Below the pieces are notes generated by a model. It made no database searches. It had not been told where the DNA came from and was given only the letters and a program-made list of their open reading frames with translations. A stretch of 64,000 nucleotides of DNA from an uncultured Eubacteriales bacterium (lineage in GTDB: Bacteria; Bacillota; Clostridia; Oscillospirales; Acutalibacteraceae): positions 1 through 64,000 of the forward strand of contig CAKUPP010000003.1 of the NCBI GenBank assembly GCA_934675165.1, in the 5' to 3' direction. How positions within the stretch are numbered: the stretch's first letter is position 1; each line of letters opens with the position of its first letter. Below, in pieces: positions 61,801 to 64,000 of this stretch. Both the position numbers and the translations under genes were made by a program.

Positions 61801-64000
61801 AGAAATACAAAATGCTATATTAATAGGTGAACGAGCATTTGGAGGATGTACAGATTTAACATCAGTGAAGATGTCTGCTAGTGTCACGAGTATAGAATCA
61901 TGGGCTTTTTACAATTGTACAAATTTAGCAAAAATCGAAATACCTACAAGTGTTAAAAGTATTGGAGCTAGTGCTTTTCAGGATTGTACAGGATTAACAT
62001 CAATAGAAATACCTAATAGTGTTACGGAAATCGGGAAATTTATTTTTAAGGGTTGTACAAACTTGACGTCAGTGACAATGCCTTTTATTGTTGATGGTAT
62101 TAAAGGAATTGTCGGTGATGATTTTAAAGGTTCAATACAAATATCTGGTGTTGCTATGTCTGGTAGTGTTAATAGTATAGAAGATGATGCTTTTTCTGGG
62201 TGTGTAGGATTAAAGGAATTAACAATACCAGACGGTGTTAAAAGTATTGGAGCTGGCGCTTTTCAAAAATGTACAGGATTGAGGTCAATAACAATACCTA
62301 ACAGCGTTGCAAGTATAGGTAATAACGCGTTTAAGGGTTGTGCAAGTTTAAATGAAATAACAATACCTATAAGTGTTAAAAGTATCGGAGATAACGCCTT
62401 TAGTGAATGTAAAGGATTAGCGTCATTAGAAATGTTTGGTGCCGTAAATTCAATGGGAGTAAGCGTGTTTTCTAAGTGCTTAAAATTAACATCAGTAAAA
62501 ATACGAAATGCTGCAGTAATAGGTGTACAAGCATTTGAAGGATGTACAGGTTTAACGTCAGTGGAAATATCTAATAGTGTTACAAGTATTGGAGGGAATG
62601 CGTTTAATAATTGCACCAGTTTAACATCAATGAAAATACCTAGTAGTGTTACGAGTATTGGAAAGCGCGCGTTTAATAATTGCACCAGTTTAACATCAAT
62701 GAAAATACCTAGTAGTGTTACGAGTATTGAAGAGCATGTTTTTGATGGTTGTGCCAGTTTAACATCAATAGAGATACCTGATAATGTTACGAGTATAGGC
62801 AGTAGCGCTTTTTTGGGTTGTGCCAGTTTAACATCGATAGAAATACCTAATAGTGTTAAGAAAATCGGGCAATACGCTTTTTCCGGTTGCAAAGCCTTAT
62901 TAACAATACCATTTATTGTCAACATTATGAAAGTACGTGTTCTTGATGGGTTCGAAGGTTCAGTAAAAGTATCTGGTGGTGATGTATCTGGTGAAGATGC
63001 AAGTATAGGAAATGATGCTTTCAAAGGGTGTACATTTTTAAAAGAATTAATAATACCTGATGGTGTTACAGGTATAGGGGATAATGCTTTTAGTGGATGT
63101 ACTGGTCTGACGTCAATAAAAATACCTAACAGCGTTGCAAGTATAGGTAATAACGCGTTTAGGGGTTGTATAGGTTTAAGTGAAATAACAATACCTAACA
63201 GTGTTACAAGTATCGGGGATAACGCCTTTGGTGGATGTAACGGATTAACGTCATTAAAAATGTTTGGTGCCGTAACTTCAATGGGAGTGAGCGTGTTTTC
63301 TAAGTGCTCAAAATTAACATCAGTAGAAATACAGAATGCTACAGTAATAGGTGAAATGGCATTTGATGAATGTAAGGGTTTGATATCAGTGGAAATATCT
63401 GCCAGTGTTAAAAATATAGGTGATAATGCTTTCAATAAATGTGAGAAATTAGGGACAGTAACGGGATTTGAGGGTGTTGAATCTATAGGAAAAAACGCTT
63501 TTAGTAATTGTAAAAATTTAAAATCAATAACAATACCTGATAATATTAAGAGTATAGGCACTAGTGCTTTTTCTTTTTGCACCAGTTTAACATCAATAAC
63601 AATACCTGCTAAGATTAATAGTATTGGGAATTTTGCTTTTTCTAATTGTTTAGCTTCTATAACAGTACCTTTTAGCATTAGTGGTAAAATTATGGAAAGC
63701 GAAGTCTTTGGTGTTTTCAAAGGTTCAATAACCATACCTGGAGGCACTGCGCCTGATGGTGTTACAAGTATAGGAAATGATGCTTTCAAAGAATGTAAAG
63801 TTTTAAAGGAATTAACAATACCGGATGGTGTTACAAGTATAGGAAATAACGCTTTTAGTAGATGTACTGGTCTGACGACAATAACAATACCTAACAGTGT
63901 TAAAAGTATAGGGGATGGAGCATTTAATGGTTGCACAAGTTTGACTTCATTGAAAATATTGGGTAATGCAGAGTCAATAAATGCACTACCCGCTAGTATT
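58886..64000 (+). CDS. giant BspA-type leucine-rich-repeat protein, cut by right window edge
   Basis: From ATG 58886 (GGAAGGGTG ahead) one frame stays open for 1705 codons to the last base, so the protein is longer than this. Residues 1 to about 205 match the N-terminal domain of the proteins at 17595 and 19282 (NVTLKKYYLKN, NSIAGLSITTLINAL, KVKTVMEY). Then come about 60 or more LRR_5 repeats of 23 residues (LTSITIPxSVTSIGxxAFxGC). Three short non-LRR inserts at about 62079, 62899 and 63662 (MPFIVDGIKG, IPFIVNIMKV, VPFSISGKIM) mark a higher-order repeat. No signal peptide is visible. Long antisense frames in this region result from the repeat composition and are not genes. A surface or effector binding role is likely but unproven. 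Confidence 0.87.
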   Translation, partial: MGIWDKLKKMSKDVSKSGISFIKGKSGDASKLSDALDDLAKKINNKTEWDTLYKEAVANVTLKKYYLKNIKNSSKVNSIAGLSITTLINALKENNPNERVQKAKAAFLLSNGDRISAGVITKKFKDLSGNLLSSDDSVTETMKKAVESEGKTDKKIEQNLDQIFARETKVKTVMEYEIVGKSAENLLNAIERSGEKNTGCAKQIKLDQMGKFVIDKTSKLIEENFFSNCSDLTSVDIPDNITSIGKNAFCNCKKLKSITGMNRVQVIEDGAFSGCEGLTSITIPKRVTSIGKSAFSGCKGLKSVIGMAGVTSIENATFYGCNGLTSIDIPSKVTSIGESAFCNCTKLTTITGLNSVTSIGNYAFYGCTSLESIKIPGSVTNIGEWAFNDCTKLKSIEIPNNVKDIEIGTFCNCTSLTTITGLNGVKAIKFSAFYGCASLGKIEIPDSVESIEDQAFKGCTKLKEIKIPTRVTNLGKNVFNGCASLKSITIPASIKSIGKNIFNGCAGLTSVTICNGVKSIENDAFNGCASLTSIKIPKSVTSIGNDAFNGCTSLKEIEIPGSVTCINDGTFSGCASLTSITVPKSVTSIGAKAFNGCASLTSITIPESVTSIGAEAFNDCASLTSITIPKSVKSIGTKAFSGCTGLKEIEIKGIESIGDNAFLNCGFLNSISISGKITTIGNDMFRELRLTSITMPDSIKSIGDNAFYNCGFLTSITIPDKVTSIGKNAFCGCKKLTTVTGLNNVKSIGVQAFKDCISLTEIAMPKSLEKLEKIEDSAFEGCKGLEKIEIPVSVTSIGNNVFQDCANLKSVTIPGNVTNIGKNIFSSCKKLTTITILEGATIIGERIFSNCTSLTSITIPKTVTSIGSGAFSSCTGLTSIEMPASITRIGDLAFSDCKSLTNIIIPGKVTSIGKSAFGGCTGLTSIKIPASVTSIGEYAFNNCASLTSAEILGSVNSMGKNAFNNCAKLASVEIQNAILIGERAFGGCTDLTSVKMSASVTSIESWAFYNCTNLAKIEIPTSVKSIGASAFQDCTGLTSIEIPNSVTEIGKFIFKGCTNLTSVTMPFIVDGIKGIVGDDFKGSIQISGVAMSGSVNSIEDDAFSGCVGLKELTIPDGVKSIGAGAFQKCTGLRSITIPNSVASIGNNAFKGCASLNEITIPISVKSIGDNAFSECKGLASLEMFGAVNSMGVSVFSKCLKLTSVKIRNAAVIGVQAFEGCTGLTSVEISNSVTSIGGNAFNNCTSLTSMKIPSSVTSIGKRAFNNCTSLTSMKIPSSVTSIEEHVFDGCASLTSIEIPDNVTSIGSSAFLGCASLTSIEIPNSVKKIGQYAFSGCKALLTIPFIVNIMKVRVLDGFEGSVKVSGGDVSGEDASIGNDAFKGCTFLKELIIPDGVTGIGDNAFSGCTGLTSIKIPNSVASIGNNAFRGCIGLSEITIPNSVTSIGDNAFGGCNGLTSLKMFGAVTSMGVSVFSKCSKLTSVEIQNATVIGEMAFDECKGLISVEISASVKNIGDNAFNKCEKLGTVTGFEGVESIGKNAFSNCKNLKSITIPDNIKSIGTSAFSFCTSLTSITIPAKINSIGNFAFSNCLASITVPFSISGKIMESEVFGVFKGSITIPGGTAPDGVTSIGNDAFKECKVLKELTIPDGVTSIGNNAFSRCTGLTTITIPNSVKSIGDGAFNGCTSLTSLKILGNAESINALPASI
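62079..63770 (+). repeat. higher-order repeat within the giant LRR gene
   Basis: Blocks of 11 to 12 LRR units, each begun by the same type of non-LRR insert, recur at spacings of about 831 and 762 bases (GSIQISG at about 62130, GSVKVSG at about 62961, GSITIPG at about 63723). Both spacings are a multiple of 69 plus 3. Single 69-base units are also duplicated, for example about 62606-62672 and 62675-62741. Confidence 0.7.

Noticed and set aside
59506..63936. Long minus-strand open frames, up to 557 codons, opposite the giant LRR gene
   Set aside because: They are the antisense of a 69-base repeat lacking stops in that frame, show the same low-complexity period, and the plus strand carries clear LRR_5 repeats.

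Overview
The window is a low-GC, AT-rich bacterial chromosome segment whose core genes are typical of Clostridia. These include a gerA-type spore germination operon, the ylxM-ffh-rpsP-khpA-rimM-trmD block, ddl-murI-ywiB-argS, an HPr-like protein and sigma-A promoters with 17-bp spacers. Around this core sits many host- or competitor-directed proteins: BspA-type leucine-rich-repeat proteins, an FG-repeat protein, a secreted calpain-like protease, a secreted M16C peptidase, polymorphic toxins and a lone contractile-injection-system tube protein. Several genes are broken, often at A/T homopolymers. I infer a host-associated or intracellular member of the Clostridia with ongoing gene decay. The species cannot be named from the sequence.

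Layout: 1-3.2 kb holds a toxin-immunity tail cut by the window edge and a decayed mosaic (RHS-like fragment, C39-like peptidase, Ntox44-like toxin). 3.2-5.5 kb holds a lipoprotein, an inverted-repeat-bounded non-coding element and an unknown gene. 5.5-9.2 kb is a ribitol-phosphate polysaccharide operon (GT2, LicD, TarI, TarJ). 9.3-15.4 kb has a polymerase/ligase-like protein, a flippase, an FHA-FtsW/RodA fusion and a penicillin-binding protein. 15.6-20.6 kb has a Cys-rich protein, a broken Gln-rich gene and two LRR paralogues. 20.7-28.1 kb has gerA/B/C, aspartate kinase and a class A PBP. 28.2-37 kb has the FG-repeat protein, a phage-type annealing protein, the M16C peptidase and an SbcD/YhaN-like pair.

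37.1-45.2 kb is the most unusual locus. A 1417-residue predicted secreted protein joins a ricin-type lectin segment, a short LRR part and a complete-looking SecA-type ATPase motor to a variable C-terminal toxin. It is followed by its candidate immunity gene and then by an array of decayed toxin tails and intact immunity paralogues. The same pre-toxin joint occurs at the left window edge (1-122) and at about 43.2 kb, so the locus looks like a tip-swapping polymorphic toxin system built on a SecA motor.

45.2-64 kb contains the orphan tube protein, queA, three double-glycine-leader peptides, the calpain-like protease, the SRP/ribosome block, an HPr with Tyr in place of His15, the ddl-murI-ywiB-argS operon, and an LRR protein of at least 1705 residues that runs off the right edge. 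I saw no tRNA, rRNA or CRISPR array.
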